Assembly (NCBI RefSeq): GCF_016918855.1
Contig: NZ_JADKYB010000004.1
Coordinates: 477,961-541,960 of the forward strand
Length of the DNA stretch: 64,000 nucleotides
Direction of reading: 5' to 3'
Source of the DNA: Actinacidiphila acididurans
Lineage (GTDB): Bacteria; Actinomycetota; Actinomycetes; Streptomycetales; Streptomycetaceae
Positions 17,953-27,137 of the stretch are shown here, piece after piece (position 1 is the stretch's first letter; the number at the start of each line of letters is the position of its first letter). The position numbers were made by a program, and so were the translations under genes. Below the pieces are notes generated by a model that was not told the DNA's origin, ran no database searches, and was given only the letters and a program-made list of their open reading frames with translations.

Positions 17953-19283
17953 GCGATGACCTCCGTCCGCGAGGAGTCGGCCCAGGCGGTGGAGCGGGCC
18001 GGGTCGAAGGGGCAGCCCTGGCGCTCGATGTGCTCCTCGTACTCCGCGCGGAAGTACTTCAGGGAGGAGAAGATCGGGGCGGCGGCTCCGTCGCCCAGCG
18101 CGCAGAAGGACTTGCCGTTGATGTTGTCGGCGATGTCGTTGAGCTTGTCCAGGTCCTCGGGCCGGCCCTTGCCGGCCTCGATGTCCCGCATCAGCTGGAC
18201 CAGCCAGTAGGTGCCCTCGCGGCAGGGGGTGCACTTGCCGCAGGACTCGTGGGCGTAGAACTCGGTCCACCGGGTGACCGCCCGCACCACGCAGGTGGTC
18301 TCGTCGAAGCACTGCAGTGCCTTGGTGCCGAGCATCGAGCCGGCCGCGCCCACGCCCTCGTAGTCCAGCGGCACATCGAGGTGCTCGTCGGTGAACATCG
18401 GGGTGGACGAGCCGCCGGGGGTCCAGAACTTCAGCCGGTGGCCGGGCCGCATCCCGCCGCCCATGTCGAGCAGTTGGCGCAGGGTGATGCCGAGCGGGCC
18501 CTCGTACTGGCCGGGGCGGGCGACGTGGCCGGACAGCGAGTAGAGCGTGAAGCCCGGGGACTTCTCGCTGCCCATCGTCCGGAACCACTCCTTGCCCCGG
18601 TTGACGATGGCGGGAACGGACGCGATGGATTCGACGTTGTTCACGACAGTGGGGCACGCGTACAGGCCCTCGACCGCGGGGAAGGGCGGCCGCAGCCGGG
18701 GCTGGCCGCGCCGGCCCTCCAGCGAGTCGAGCAGCGCGGTCTCCTCGCCGCAGATGTAGGCGCCGGCGCCCGCGTGCACCGTGATGTCCAGGTCGAAGCC
18801 ACTGCCCTGGATGTTCCGGCCGAGGTAGCCGGCGGCGTACGCCTCGCGGACCGCCTCGTGCAGCCTGCGCAGCACGGGCACGACCTCACCACGGAGGTAG
18901 ATGAAGGCATGGTTGGAGCGGATCGCCCAGCAGGCGATCACGATGCCCTCGATGAGGGAGTGCGGGTTGGCGTACAGCAGCGGGATGTCCTTGCACGTCC
19001 CGGGCTCGGACTCGTCCGCGTTGACCACCAGGTAGTGCGGCTTGCCGTCACCCTGCGGGATGAACTGCCACTTCATCCCGGTGGGGAAGCCGGCGCCGCC
19101 GCGGCCGCGCAGCCCGGAGTCCTTGACGTAGGCGATGACGTCGTCCGGCGGCATGGCCAGCGCCTTGTGCAGCGCCTGGTATCCCTCGTGCCGGCGATAG
19201 GTCTCCAGCGTCCATGACTTCGGGTCGTCCCAGAACGCCGACAGCACGGGTACGAGCAGCTTCTCCGGGGATTCCACCGTCAT
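17949..19283 (-). CDS. nuoF: NADH-quinone oxidoreductase subunit F, NADH/FMN site
   Basis: This 444-residue NADH-oxidising subunit carries the nucleotide-binding loop [13 protein letters not shown], the FMN-site stretch [12 protein letters not shown] and the N3 [4Fe-4S] motif CGKCTPC with the distal cysteine in [13 protein letters not shown] 19283 overlaps the nuoE stop. All catalytic elements look intact. Confidence 0.97.
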   Translation of the reverse strand: MTVESPEKLLVPVLSAFWDDPKSWTLETYRRHEGYQALHKALAMPPDDVIAYVKDSGLRGRGGAGFPTGMKWQFIPQGDGKPHYLVVNADESEPGTCKDIPLLYANPHSLIEGIVIACWAIRSNHAFIYLRGEVVPVLRRLHEAVREAYAAGYLGRNIQGSGFDLDITVHAGAGAYICGEETALLDSLEGRRGQPRLRPPFPAVEGLYACPTVVNNVESIASVPAIVNRGKEWFRTMGSEKSPGFTLYSLSGHVARPGQYEGPLGITLRQLLDMGGGMRPGHRLKFWTPGGSSTPMFTDEHLDVPLDYEGVGAAGSMLGTKALQCFDETTCVVRAVTRWTEFYAHESCGKCTPCREGTYWLVQLMRDIEAGKGRPEDLDKLNDIADNINGKSFCALGDGAAAPIFSSLKYFRAEYEEHIERQGCPFDPARSTAWADSSRTEVIA

Positions 19284-20038
19284 CCCTCGCCCTCCTCGGT
19301 GACCGGTCCGCCCTGGTGGTCGGGGTCGGACGCCTGCTGCGGGACCGTGCGGCCGGGCGTCTCGCCGCGGTGCAGCCGAAGACCCGCCAGCGAGGCCGGG
19401 CCCGCGCTGCCGCCGGCCTCGACCGCGCCCTCGCGCTCGTCGGGGAAGCCGGCCAGGATCCGCGCGGTCTCCTTGTACGTGCACAGGGGCGCGCCGCGGG
19501 TCGGGCGCACCTCCCGGCCGGCGATCAGGTCGTCGACCAGCTTCTTGGCCGACTCGGGGGTCTGGTTGTCGAAGAACTCCCAGTTGACCATCACCACCGG
19601 CGCGAAGTCGCAGGCCGCGTTGCACTCGATGTGCTCCAGCGTGACCTTGCCGTCCGCGGTGGTCTCGTCGTTGCCGACGCCGAGGTGGCCGCGCAGCTCG
19701 TCGAAGATCGCGTCGCCGCCCATCACCGCGCACAGCGTGTTGGTGCATACCCCGACCTGGTAGTCGCCGGACGGCTTGCGCCGGTACATCGTGTAGAAGG
19801 TGGCGACCGCGGTGACCTCGGCGGTGGTCAGGTCCAGCACGTCGGAGCAGAACCGGATGCCGGTCCGGGAGACGTACCCCTCCTCGGACTGCACCAGGTG
19901 CAGCAGCGGCAGCAGGGCGCTGCGCGAGTCCGGGTAGCGGGCGATCACCTCCCGGGCGTCGGTCTCCAGCCGGGCCCGTACGTCGGCCGGGAAGTCGGGC
20001 GCCGGCATCTCGGGGATGCCGAGTGACACCTCGGTCAT
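19280..20038 (-). CDS. nuoE: NADH-quinone oxidoreductase subunit E, [2Fe-2S]
   Basis: This 252-residue subunit has a thioredoxin-like [2Fe-2S] domain with four cysteines in CTNTLC and ECNAAC. A tail of roughly 60 residues rich in Gly, Pro and acidic residues extends past the E. coli length. ATG 20038 overlaps the nuoD stop. Confidence 0.96.
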   Translation of the reverse strand: MTEVSLGIPEMPAPDFPADVRARLETDAREVIARYPDSRSALLPLLHLVQSEEGYVSRTGIRFCSDVLDLTTAEVTAVATFYTMYRRKPSGDYQVGVCTNTLCAVMGGDAIFDELRGHLGVGNDETTADGKVTLEHIECNAACDFAPVVMVNWEFFDNQTPESAKKLVDDLIAGREVRPTRGAPLCTYKETARILAGFPDEREGAVEAGGSAGPASLAGLRLHRGETPGRTVPQQASDPDHQGGPVTEEGEG

Positions 20039-21372
20039 CGGTCGACACCTCCCATCACGGGGTCGATGGACGCCACCGCGACGATCACGTCGGCGACCTG
20101 GCCGCCTTCGCACATCGCCGCCATGGTCTGCAGGTTGGTGAAGGACGGGTCGCGGAAGTGCACCCGGTACGGGCGGGTGCTGCCGTCGCTGACGACGTGC
20201 ACGCCCAGTTCGCCCTTGGCGGACTCCACCGTCGAGTACGCCTGGCCGGCGGGCACCCGGAAGCCCTCGGTGACCAGCTTGAAGTGGTGGATCAGGGCCT
20301 CCATGGAGGTGCCCATGATCTTCTTGATGTGGTCCAGGGAGTTGCCCATGCCGTCCGGGCCGAGGGCGAGCTGCGCGGGCCAGGCGATCTTCTTGTCCTC
20401 GACCATCACCGGGCCGGGGGCGAGCCGGTCCAGGCACTGCTCGACGATCCGCAGGCTCTCGTACATCTCGTGCAGCCGGACCAGGAACCGGCCGTAGGAG
20501 TCGCAGGTGTCGGCCGTCGGCACCTCGAAGTCGTATGCCTCGTAGCCGCAGTACGGATCGGTCTTGCGCAGGTCGTGCGGCAGGCCGGCGGCACGCAGTA
20601 TCGGGCCGGTGGCGCCCAGCGCCATGCAGCCGGCCAGGTCCAGGTAGCCGACGTCCTGCATCCGGCCCTTGAAGATCGGGTTGCCGGTGGCGAGCTTGTC
20701 GTACTCCGGCAGGTTCTTGCGGAACTTCTTCACGAACTCCCGGATCTGGTCCACGGCGCCTGGCGGGAGGTCCTGCGCCAGGCCACCGGGCCGGACGTAC
20801 GCGTGGTTCATCCGCAGGCCGGTGATCAGCTCGAAGATGTCGAGGATCATCTCGCGGTCGCGGAAGCCGTAGATCATGATGGTGGTCGCGCCCAGCTCCA
20901 TGCCGCCGGTGGCGATGGCCACCAGGTGGGAGGAGATCCGGTTGAGCTCCATCAGCATCACCCGGATGACGCTGGCGCGGTCCGGGATCTGGTCCTCGAT
21001 GCCGAGCAGTTTCTCCACCGCGAGGCAGTACGCGGTCTCGTTGAACAGCGGCGTGAGGTAGTCCATGCGGGTCACGAACGTGGACCCCTGGGTCCAGGTC
21101 CGGAACTCCATGTTCTTCTCGATGCCGGTGTGCAGGTAGCCGATGCCGGCCCGGGCCTCGGTGACCGTCTCGCCGTCGATCTCCAGGATCAGCCGGAGCA
21201 CGCCGTGCGTGGACGGGTGCTGCGGGCCCATGTTGACGATGATCCGCTCGTCGTCGGCCTTGCCGACGGTCTCCGCGAGCTCGTCCCAGTCCCCGCCGGT
21301 GACGGTGAAGACCCGGCCTTCGGTGGTCTCGCGTTCCTCGGCCTGCTGCGGTGCGTGGGGGGTACTGGTCAT
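20035..21372 (-). CDS. nuoD: NADH-quinone oxidoreductase subunit D
   Basis: This 445-residue quinone-site subunit contains the signature [13 protein letters not shown] and the hydrogenase-like core without metal ligands. An N-terminal extension of about 45 residues precedes the conserved domain. ATG 21372 overlaps the nuoC stop by one base (TGATG). Confidence 0.97.
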   Translation of the reverse strand: MTSTPHAPQQAEERETTEGRVFTVTGGDWDELAETVGKADDERIIVNMGPQHPSTHGVLRLILEIDGETVTEARAGIGYLHTGIEKNMEFRTWTQGSTFVTRMDYLTPLFNETAYCLAVEKLLGIEDQIPDRASVIRVMLMELNRISSHLVAIATGGMELGATTIMIYGFRDREMILDIFELITGLRMNHAYVRPGGLAQDLPPGAVDQIREFVKKFRKNLPEYDKLATGNPIFKGRMQDVGYLDLAGCMALGATGPILRAAGLPHDLRKTDPYCGYEAYDFEVPTADTCDSYGRFLVRLHEMYESLRIVEQCLDRLAPGPVMVEDKKIAWPAQLALGPDGMGNSLDHIKKIMGTSMEALIHHFKLVTEGFRVPAGQAYSTVESAKGELGVHVVSDGSTRPYRVHFRDPSFTNLQTMAAMCEGGQVADVIVAVASIDPVMGGVDR

Positions 21373-22133
21373 CAGCTGTACGACCTCCGCTGGTCGGGAG
21401 CCGGGATCTGGGCGCCCTTGTACTCGACGGGGATGCCACCGAGCGGGTAGTCCTTGCGCTGCGGGTGGCCGGGCCAGTCGTCCGGCATCATGATCCGGGT
21501 GAGCGCCGGGTGGCCGTCGAAGACGATCCCGAAGAAGTCGTAGGTCTCGCGCTCGTGCCAGTCGTTGGTCGGGTAGACCGGGACCAGCGAGGGGATACGC
21601 GGGTCGGTGTCCGGGACGCTGACCTCCACCCGGATCAGCCGGGTGTGGGTGATCGACCGCAGGTGGTAGACGGCGTGCAGCTCGCGGCCCTGGTCGCCGG
21701 GGTAGTGCACCCCGCTCACCCCGGTGCACAGCTCGAAGCGCAGCGCCGGGTCGTCGCGCAGGGTGCGGGCCACCCGGACCAGGTGCTCGCGGGCGATGTG
21801 GAAGGTCAGCTCGCCCCGGTCGACCACGGTCTTCTCGATCGCGTCGCCCGGCGGCAGGCCCTGCTCCTCCAGCGCGCCCTCGAGTTCGTCGGCGATCAGG
21901 TCGAAGACACCCTCGCCGCTCTCGCCGCCCGGTCCGCCGTACGGCCGGGTGCTCGCGCCGGGCAGCCGGACGGTACGTACCAGCCCGCCGTAACCGGAGG
22001 TGTCGCCGCCGTTGTTGGCACCGAACATGCCCTTGCGGACGCCGATCACCTCACCGGCGCCCGTCTCGCGCGGGCTCGGCAGCTGGTTGCCGTCGCCCGG
22101 GCCGTTGGGGGAACTGTCAGGGGGAGTGGTCAC
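21372..22133 (-). CDS. nuoC: NADH-quinone oxidoreductase subunit C
   Basis: This 253-residue complex I 30-kDa-type subunit has the signature [18 protein letters not shown]. It is a separate gene and not the NuoCD fusion found in enterobacteria. The first 75 residues are a Gly/Pro-rich extension. GTG 22133 overlaps the nuoB stop (GTGA). Confidence 0.95.
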   Translation of the reverse strand: MTTPPDSSPNGPGDGNQLPSPRETGAGEVIGVRKGMFGANNGGDTSGYGGLVRTVRLPGASTRPYGGPGGESGEGVFDLIADELEGALEEQGLPPGDAIEKTVVDRGELTFHIAREHLVRVARTLRDDPALRFELCTGVSGVHYPGDQGRELHAVYHLRSITHTRLIRVEVSVPDTDPRIPSLVPVYPTNDWHERETYDFFGIVFDGHPALTRIMMPDDWPGHPQRKDYPLGGIPVEYKGAQIPAPDQRRSYS

Positions 22134-22684
22134 CGCAGCAGCCCCTTCATCTCGATGAGCGGCAGGGCGTTGCGCGCGGCTTCCTCGGCCTCCCGGGCGG
22201 CCTGCTCGCGGTGGACGCCGAGCTTGCTGTCCTGGATCTTCTCGTGCAGCTTGAGGATCGCGTCGAGCAGCATCTCCGGCCGCGGCGGGCAGCCGGGCAG
22301 GTAGATGTCGACCGGCACGATGTGGTCGACGCCCTGCACGATCGCGTAGTTGTTGAACATTCCTCCGCTGGAGGCGCACACGCCCATGGAGATGACCCAC
22401 TTGGGGTTCGGCATCTGGTCGTAGACCTGCCGCAGCACCGGGGCCATCTTCTGGCTCACCCGGCCCGCGACGATCATCAGATCGGCCTGGCGCGGCGAAC
22501 CGCGGAAGACCTCCATGCCGAACCGGGCCATGTCGTAGCGCCCGGCGCCGGTGGTCATCATCTCGATGGCACAGCAGGCGAGTCCGAAGGTGGCCGGGAA
22601 CACCGACGCCTTGCGCACCCAGCCGGCCGCGGTCTCCACCGTCGTGAGGAGGAATCCGCTCGGCAGTTTCTCTTCGATACCCAT
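22130..22684 (-). CDS. nuoB: NADH-quinone oxidoreductase subunit B, cluster N2
   Basis: This 184-residue subunit holds the terminal [4Fe-4S] cluster N2 next to quinone. The tandem cysteines [10 protein letters not shown], the cysteine in [10 protein letters not shown] and PGCPPRPE are all present. It starts 30 nt downstream of the nuoA stop. Confidence 0.97.
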   Translation of the reverse strand: MGIEEKLPSGFLLTTVETAAGWVRKASVFPATFGLACCAIEMMTTGAGRYDMARFGMEVFRGSPRQADLMIVAGRVSQKMAPVLRQVYDQMPNPKWVISMGVCASSGGMFNNYAIVQGVDHIVPVDIYLPGCPPRPEMLLDAILKLHEKIQDSKLGVHREQAAREAEEAARNALPLIEMKGLLR

Positions 22685-22714
22685 GCGTTGGCTCCCTGGT
22701 CCCCTCGGTCCCCT

Positions 22715-23074
22715 CTAGTCCCACTCCAGGCCGCCGCGCCGCCATACGTACGCGTAGGCGACGAAGACGGTGAGCACGAACAGGAGCATTTCCACGAGCC
22801 CGAACATCCCGAGGCGGTCGAACGTGACGGCCCACGGGTAGAGGAAGACGATCTCGATGTCGAAGACGATGAAGAGCATCGCCGTCAGGTAGTACTTGAT
22901 CGGGAAGCGGCCTCCGCCGGCCGGTTGCGGGGTGGGCTCGATGCCGCACTCGTACGCTTCCAACTTGGCCCGGTTGTACCGTTTCGGCCCGATGATCGAG
23001 GCCATGAAAACGGAGAAGATCGCGAAGCCGGCCGCAAGGCCGCCCAGCACGAGGATGGGCGCGTAGGCGTTCAC
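22715..23074 (-). CDS. nuoA: NADH-quinone oxidoreductase subunit A
   Basis: This 119-residue membrane subunit has three hydrophobic helices and the conserved loop YECGIEP with the later [11 protein letters not shown] helix. GTG 23074 is chosen because AAGGAG lies about 10 nt upstream and the resulting N-terminus matches the family. A longer in-frame start at 23137 would add a non-conserved leader. It is the first gene of the nuoA-N operon. Confidence 0.95.
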   Translation of the reverse strand: MNAYAPILVLGGLAAGFAIFSVFMASIIGPKRYNRAKLEAYECGIEPTPQPAGGGRFPIKYYLTAMLFIVFDIEIVFLYPWAVTFDRLGMFGLVEMLLFVLTVFVAYAYVWRRGGLEWD

Positions 23075-23168
23075 CGTCCCCCGCTCCTTCCAGTCGACAG
23101 TGACTGACGTGTACGGACCGTGTCCTTGCCTGCCCACTGCGTCACAAAATCAACGAAGATCGCGTCTA

Positions 23169-23184
23169 TGTGAGGCAGTTCACA
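23169..23184. promoter_or_regulatory. Rex (or Crp-type) operator upstream of nuoA
   Basis: Read on the nuo coding strand, the sequence is TGTGAACTGCCTCACA. It matches the Rex operator TGTGAACNNNTTCACA at all but one fixed position, and also the Crp half-sites TGTGA-N6-TCACA exactly. The site lies about 95-110 bp upstream of the nuoA start. Rex is an NADH/NAD+ redox repressor known from Streptomyces coelicolor to control nuoA-N, which makes Rex the better candidate. Confidence 0.75.
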
Positions 23185-23207
23185 AGCCCGAACCGCCTGC
23201 ATACTAT
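23179..23207 (+). promoter_or_regulatory. Candidate rightward promoter overlapping the Rex site
   Basis: TTCACA (23179-23184), a 17-bp spacer and TACTAT (23202-23207) form a good vegetative-type promoter pointing toward the NlpC/P60 gene. The -35 hexamer lies in the Rex/Crp-type operator, and the -10 lies in the palindrome GCATACTATGC (23199-23209). Transcription from here would give a leader of about 430 nt. Confidence 0.4.
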
Positions 23208-23209
23208 GC

Positions 23210-23647
23210 CTCCCGGTCTGTGATCTGCGACACGGGGTACCGACCGACATTTGTGATCTCCACCACCCGGTGACTGATCATGAAGTCGGACTGGCGGCGA
23301 TCATGCGCCAGAGGCGGCGGAAACGATCACTTCCCGTCATCACCGGGGTCGTTACCGCTGGTCAGCGCCGTGTCCCCATTATCATTCGGTGTCGCATCAA
23401 AGCAAATTCGCACTGGGCGAATCGGCGTGATAGCGCCTGGTGGCCCCGCCGGGAGGGGGAGGGATCGGCGGGCGGAGGCGGTCCGTTCGTCTGTGAACGC
23501 GTGCACGAGCGCATAAGTAACCGGTCGGGCGAAAATCGCCCAATGCCGACTCAGTTCAAGATCGGGCATTGGGGATTTAAGCCGTGGTCACGTCAACTGT
23601 GTCGTATCCCACCTTTGTTGAACGGAACCATTCGCTCCTGATAGCCA
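23210..23647. other. Long leader region before the NlpC/P60 gene
   Basis: No gene is evident in this stretch, which is less GC-rich than its surroundings. Near its 3' end two hairpins overlap: GGGCGAAAATCGCCC at 23527-23541, and a 9-bp stem pairing 23539-23547 with 23565-23573 (CCCAATGCC with GGCATTGGG). They share three bases, so only one can form at a time. A second possible promoter (TTGAAC, 18 bp, TAGCCA ending 23647) would give an almost leaderless mRNA. Confidence 0.45.
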
Positions 23648-24784
23648 ATGCACATGTCCCCGAACAACTCCCGGACAGATATGTCCGATTCGCATAGCTA
23701 TGCTCGCAGCGACGCCCATACCGGCCGCCGACGGCACGCGGCGTCCCGCGGTTCCAAGTGGACCCGCCGGGCCGGACTCGTCGGCGGTGTCGTCAGTGCG
23801 CTCGCGCTCAGCGGCGCAGCCGCCCCGGCTCTGGCCGAAACGCACCACACGCAGCACCGCGGCCACCGCGCCGCGACGGCCGCGGCCACCACCGCCGCGA
23901 CCGACTGGTTCTCGTCGTCGCACGCCCGGCAGGACGCCTCGGCCGTGGCCCGGCAGTCGGCAGCCGCACGGGCCGCCGCCGACACGGCCTGGCGGCAGGC
24001 GCAGGAAGCGCAGCGGGCCCACCGGGCCAAGGCGGCGCAGGCCGCCCGGGCCGCCGAGGCCGCGAAGGAGGCCAAGGCAGCGGCGGCAGCCGCCAAGGAG
24101 AAGGCCGCGCGGCAGGCTCGCGCCGAGGCCGCCGCCAAGGCCGAGGCCCTGGCGAAGGAGAAGGCCGCGGCGGCCGCCAAGGCCAAGGCGGCCGCGGCAG
24201 CGGCTCAGGCCAGGGCCCAGCAGGCCGCGGCTCAGGCCCGTGCCGCCCAGGCCCGGCCCACGGTGACCGCGACGCCGGTCGCCCTGGTGACCCCGGCGCC
24301 CGCGCCGACCGCGACGGCCACTCCGGCTCCCACTCCCCCGGCCACTCCCGCTCCGGCCCCCTCCACCCCCGTGACCTCCACCCCGGTCACCCCCGCACCG
24401 ACCGACACGACCCCGGCCCCGGCGCCGTCGAGCAAGACCGACCAGCTCATCGCCTTCCTCAAGGCGCAGGTGGGCAAGGCGTACGTCTACGGGGCGACCG
24501 GCCCCAGCTCCTACGACTGCTCCGGCCTGACCCAGGCCGCCTTCGCCTCGGTGGGCGTGAGCCTGCCGCGGACCTCGCAAGCGCAGTCCACCGTCGGCAC
24601 CCCCGTCTCCCTGGACGCCCTCCAGCCCGGCGACCTGCTCTTCTGGGGCGGCAAGGGCAGCGCCTACCACGTGGGCGTCTTCATCGGCGACGGCCAGTAC
24701 CTGGACGCGGCCAACCCCTCCACCGGGATAGGCATCCACGCGCTCAGCTACTCCATGCCGAGCGGGGCTGTCCGGGTCCTCTGA
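23648..24784 (+). CDS. Secreted NlpC/P60 family cell-wall hydrolase
   Basis: This protein of about 378 residues has a basic N-terminus and a signal-peptide helix ending ALALSGAAAPALAE. A long Ala/Lys/Gln/Glu-rich coiled coil (about 95-205) follows, then a Pro/Thr-rich spacer (about 206-262) and a C-terminal NlpC/P60 domain. The catalytic cysteine is in YDCSGLTQAAF and the histidine in YHVGVFIGDGQYL. The family cleaves peptidoglycan stem peptides (gamma-D-Glu/diamino-acid endopeptidase). The start is uncertain: ATG 23648, 23654 and 23681 are in frame and none has a strong ribosome-binding site, so a leaderless start is possible. The gene is divergent from nuoA. Confidence 0.9.
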   Translation: MHMSPNNSRTDMSDSHSYARSDAHTGRRRHAASRGSKWTRRAGLVGGVVSALALSGAAAPALAETHHTQHRGHRAATAAATTAATDWFSSSHARQDASAVARQSAAARAAADTAWRQAQEAQRAHRAKAAQAARAAEAAKEAKAAAAAAKEKAARQARAEAAAKAEALAKEKAAAAAKAKAAAAAAQARAQQAAAQARAAQARPTVTATPVALVTPAPAPTATATPAPTPPATPAPAPSTPVTSTPVTPAPTDTTPAPAPSSKTDQLIAFLKAQVGKAYVYGATGPSSYDCSGLTQAAFASVGVSLPRTSQAQSTVGTPVSLDALQPGDLLFWGGKGSAYHVGVFIGDGQYLDAANPSTGIGIHALSYSMPSGAVRVL

Positions 24785-24896
24785 CCCTCCGGGTTCTCCG
24801 GGAAGACCTGAGCTCACAACGCTTCACAACAGCACGCACAACAGAACAGGGCGGCCGCCTCCCCAGTCCGACCGGGGCACGGCCGCCCCGTGCGTT

Positions 24897-25112
24897 TCAG
24901 CCGAAAACCGCGCAGCCGCGCATGCCGGCAGCGCCCGCAGCATCGCACCGCGCCCGTACGTCCGGGCCGAGCCCGTACGCCAGGGCGCCCGCGCGCATCA
25001 GCCGAAATCCGCGCAGCCGCGCCCGCGGGCAGCGCCGACAGCATCGCGCCGCGCCCGCCCGTACGTCCGGGCCGAGCCCGTGCGCCGGGCGCCCCCGCGC
25101 GCGTCAGCCGAA
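24897..25112. repeat. Tandem duplications of the 3' end of the GlxA-type gene
   Basis: The segment 24785-25103 holds no gene but contains two tandem units of about 101 and 106 bp. Each begins TCAGCCGAA (24897 and 24998), and a third start of the same word at 25104 is the true stop region of the adjacent gene. Shared words such as CGCGCAGCCGCGC and CGTACGTCCGGGCCGAGCCC recur in order in both units. Confidence 0.75.
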
Positions 25113-26078
25113 TCTGCGGCGGTACGCCGATGGGGTCAGGCCCAGGTCGCGGCGCATGAGGGCGCGGAGGTTGGCCGCGGTGCCGAGGCCGCTGCGGCGG
25201 GCGACCGATTCCATGCCGGGTTCGCCCCGTTCGATCAGGCGGCAGGCGAGGGCGAGGCGCTGGGCGGTGAGCCAGGCCAGCGGGGTCGTGCCGAGCTGGG
25301 CGCGAAAGCGCCGGTGGAGCGTGGCCGGGCTGACCGAGGCGCGCGCGGCCAGGTCCTGGACGGTCAGCGTCGCGTCCAGCCGTTCCTGTGCCCAGGCCAG
25401 CACCGGCGCCAGCGATTCGTCGGGGGTCTCGGGCATCGGCCGCTCGATGAACTGCCGCTGCCCGCCGTCCCGGTTCGCCGCGAACACCAGCCGCCGGCTG
25501 ACCGAGTTGGCCGCCTCCATGCCGTGGTCGCGGCGCACGATGTGCAGCCCCAGATCCAGCGCGGCCGCGCTGCCCGCGGCGGTCAGGATGTCGCCGTCGT
25601 CCACGAAGAGCACATCCTCCTCCAGCCGGACGGACGGGAAACGCGCCCGGAACTCGTGCGCCCACTGCCAGTGCGCGGTGGCCCGCCGGCCGTCCAGGAC
25701 CCCGGCCTCGGCCATCGTGAAGGCGCCGCTGCAGAAGCCCACCAGCCGGGTGCCGCGGGTGTGCGCCCGCCGCACCGTGTCCAGTACCTCGGTCCGCCGG
25801 GGCACCTCCACGTCCGGCCGGTTGGGCACGATCAGGGTGTCCGCCGCCTCGGCGGCGGCAAGGTCCGCCACACCGGTGAGGGTGAAGAAACCGTCCCGCA
25901 TCAGCGTCTCGGGCTCCGGCGAGCAGAGCCGGAAGTCGTACAGGTCGCGGCCGAGCTCGGGCCGGCGCAGGCCGAAGACCTCGGTGGCGCAGCCCAGCTC
26001 GAAGGGGTTGGAGTTCTCGTCGACGATCACCACGACCCGGTGCGGGCCGCCGCCGGCGTGCGAGGAATCTTGCGGCAT
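25104..26078 (-). CDS. GlxA family regulator (DJ-1/PfpI domain plus AraC-type HTH)
   Basis: This 324-residue protein has a DJ-1/PfpI-like sensor domain at about 12-195, including the nucleophile-elbow cysteine in VGFCSGAFTMAEAG. A C-terminal AraC-type DNA-binding domain follows at about 220-320 (LAARASVSPATLHRRFRAQL and the second HTH ending LTPSAYRRRFG). ATG 26078 is chosen because the conserved domain begins soon after. The gene is divergent from the cupin gene with a gap of 52 bp, so it likely regulates that gene. The ligand is unknown. Its 3' end has been tandemly duplicated downstream. Confidence 0.9.
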   Translation of the reverse strand: MPQDSSHAGGGPHRVVVIVDENSNPFELGCATEVFGLRRPELGRDLYDFRLCSPEPETLMRDGFFTLTGVADLAAAEAADTLIVPNRPDVEVPRRTEVLDTVRRAHTRGTRLVGFCSGAFTMAEAGVLDGRRATAHWQWAHEFRARFPSVRLEEDVLFVDDGDILTAAGSAAALDLGLHIVRRDHGMEAANSVSRRLVFAANRDGGQRQFIERPMPETPDESLAPVLAWAQERLDATLTVQDLAARASVSPATLHRRFRAQLGTTPLAWLTAQRLALACRLIERGEPGMESVARRSGLGTAANLRALMRRDLGLTPSAYRRRFG

Positions 26079-26130
26079 GTGCAATTCGTAGCACTCGTGC
26101 GGACCGGACCGACCGGCGAGGATCCCGTCC

Positions 26131-26634
26131 ATGAGCCACGAACCGACCGGCCCCGCCGCTCCCGAGGCGGCCCCGGAAGCCCAAGCCGGAACCGCAGCCA
26201 CCGCCGGAACCGCCCCCGAGCCCATCGCCCTCGAGCCCATCGCCCTCGAGCCCATCGCCCTCGACGAAGCCCTGGCCTCCTTCGACGCGCTGTGGAGCCC
26301 GCGCATCGTCACCCGGGTCAACGACTACGACGTCCGCGTCGCCAAGGTGCACGGCGAGCACCTGTGGCACGTCCACGACGACACCGACGAGTTCTTCCTC
26401 GTGCTCGACGGCGAACTGCACATCCACCTGCGCGAGCCGGCCGGCCCGCGGACCGTCCGGCTCCCGCGCGGCGCCGTCTTCACCGTCCCGCGCGGCACCG
26501 AGCACAAGCCGTACGCCCCGGACGGCGCCGCGATCCTGTTGTTCGAGCCCACCGGCACCGCCACGGTCGGCGACCGCCACGACGAGGTGCCCGCCCACGT
26601 CGACGCCACCACCGGCCACCCGCTCGGTTCCTGA
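26131..26634 (+). CDS. Small cupin-fold protein
   Basis: This 167-residue protein has a cupin barrel at about 55-140. The first motif HVHDDTDEFFLVLDGELHIHL provides His-x-His and Glu metal ligands, and the second motif provides the later His in GTEHKPYA. The first 45 residues are a low-complexity Ala/Pro/Glu tract containing three in-frame copies of a 15-nt unit (PIALE). The enzymatic role is unknown. The divergent GlxA-type regulator is the likely controller. Confidence 0.8.
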   Translation: MSHEPTGPAAPEAAPEAQAGTAATAGTAPEPIALEPIALEPIALDEALASFDALWSPRIVTRVNDYDVRVAKVHGEHLWHVHDDTDEFFLVLDGELHIHLREPAGPRTVRLPRGAVFTVPRGTEHKPYAPDGAAILLFEPTGTATVGDRHDEVPAHVDATTGHPLGS

Positions 26635-26680
26635 CCCCGCGGCCGGCCCCGCGTTACCGTCGCCCCATGGAGGTCACCCC

Positions 26681-27106
26681 ATGGAGCTGACGGCGGACGA
26701 GGCGCGGCGGCGGTTCGGCGGGGAGGCGGTGGCGCGGCTCGCGACGGTCGGGGAGGACGGGCACCCGCACCTGGTGCCGGTGACCTTCGCGCTGGACGGC
26801 GACCTGGTGGTGTTCGCCGTGGACCACAAGCCGAAGTCCGGGCGGCAGCTGCGCCGGATCGCCAACATCCGGCGCGACCCGCGGGTCGCGCTGCTGGCCG
26901 ACCACTACGCGCCGGACTGGACCGCGCTGTGGTGGGCCCGCGCCGACGGAGTCGCCGAGGTCCACGAGCAGGACCCGGCGGCCCTGCGGCTGCTCACCGC
27001 GGCGTACGAGCAGTACGCCCGCCGGCCGCCCGCCGGCCCGTTCGTACGGATCCGGGTGCGGCGGTGGACCGGCTGGGCGTACACGGACCCGGGACCGGAC
27101 AGGTGA
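26681..27106 (+). CDS. PPOX-class probable F420-dependent oxidoreductase
   Basis: This 141-residue protein has the split-barrel flavin/F420 fold: ATVGEDGHPHLVPVTFALDGD, then KPKSGRQLRRIANIRRDPRVALLAD and a terminal strand VRIRVRRWTGWAY. This order matches the small actinobacterial pyridoxamine-oxidase-like family that typically uses F420. The substrate is unknown. ATG 26681 follows GGAGG at 26669-26673. Confidence 0.8.
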   Translation: MELTADEARRRFGGEAVARLATVGEDGHPHLVPVTFALDGDLVVFAVDHKPKSGRQLRRIANIRRDPRVALLADHYAPDWTALWWARADGVAEVHEQDPAALRLLTAAYEQYARRPPAGPFVRIRVRRWTGWAYTDPGPDR

Positions 27107-27137
27107 GAACCGGCCCCGGACCGTACATCACAGCCGC

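Noticed and set aside
23210..23647. A c-di-AMP (ydaO-type) riboswitch upstream of the NlpC/P60 gene
   Set aside because: The conserved GGGGUGAAUC-type and CAGCUAACC-type elements are not visible; only unrelated hairpins are seen.
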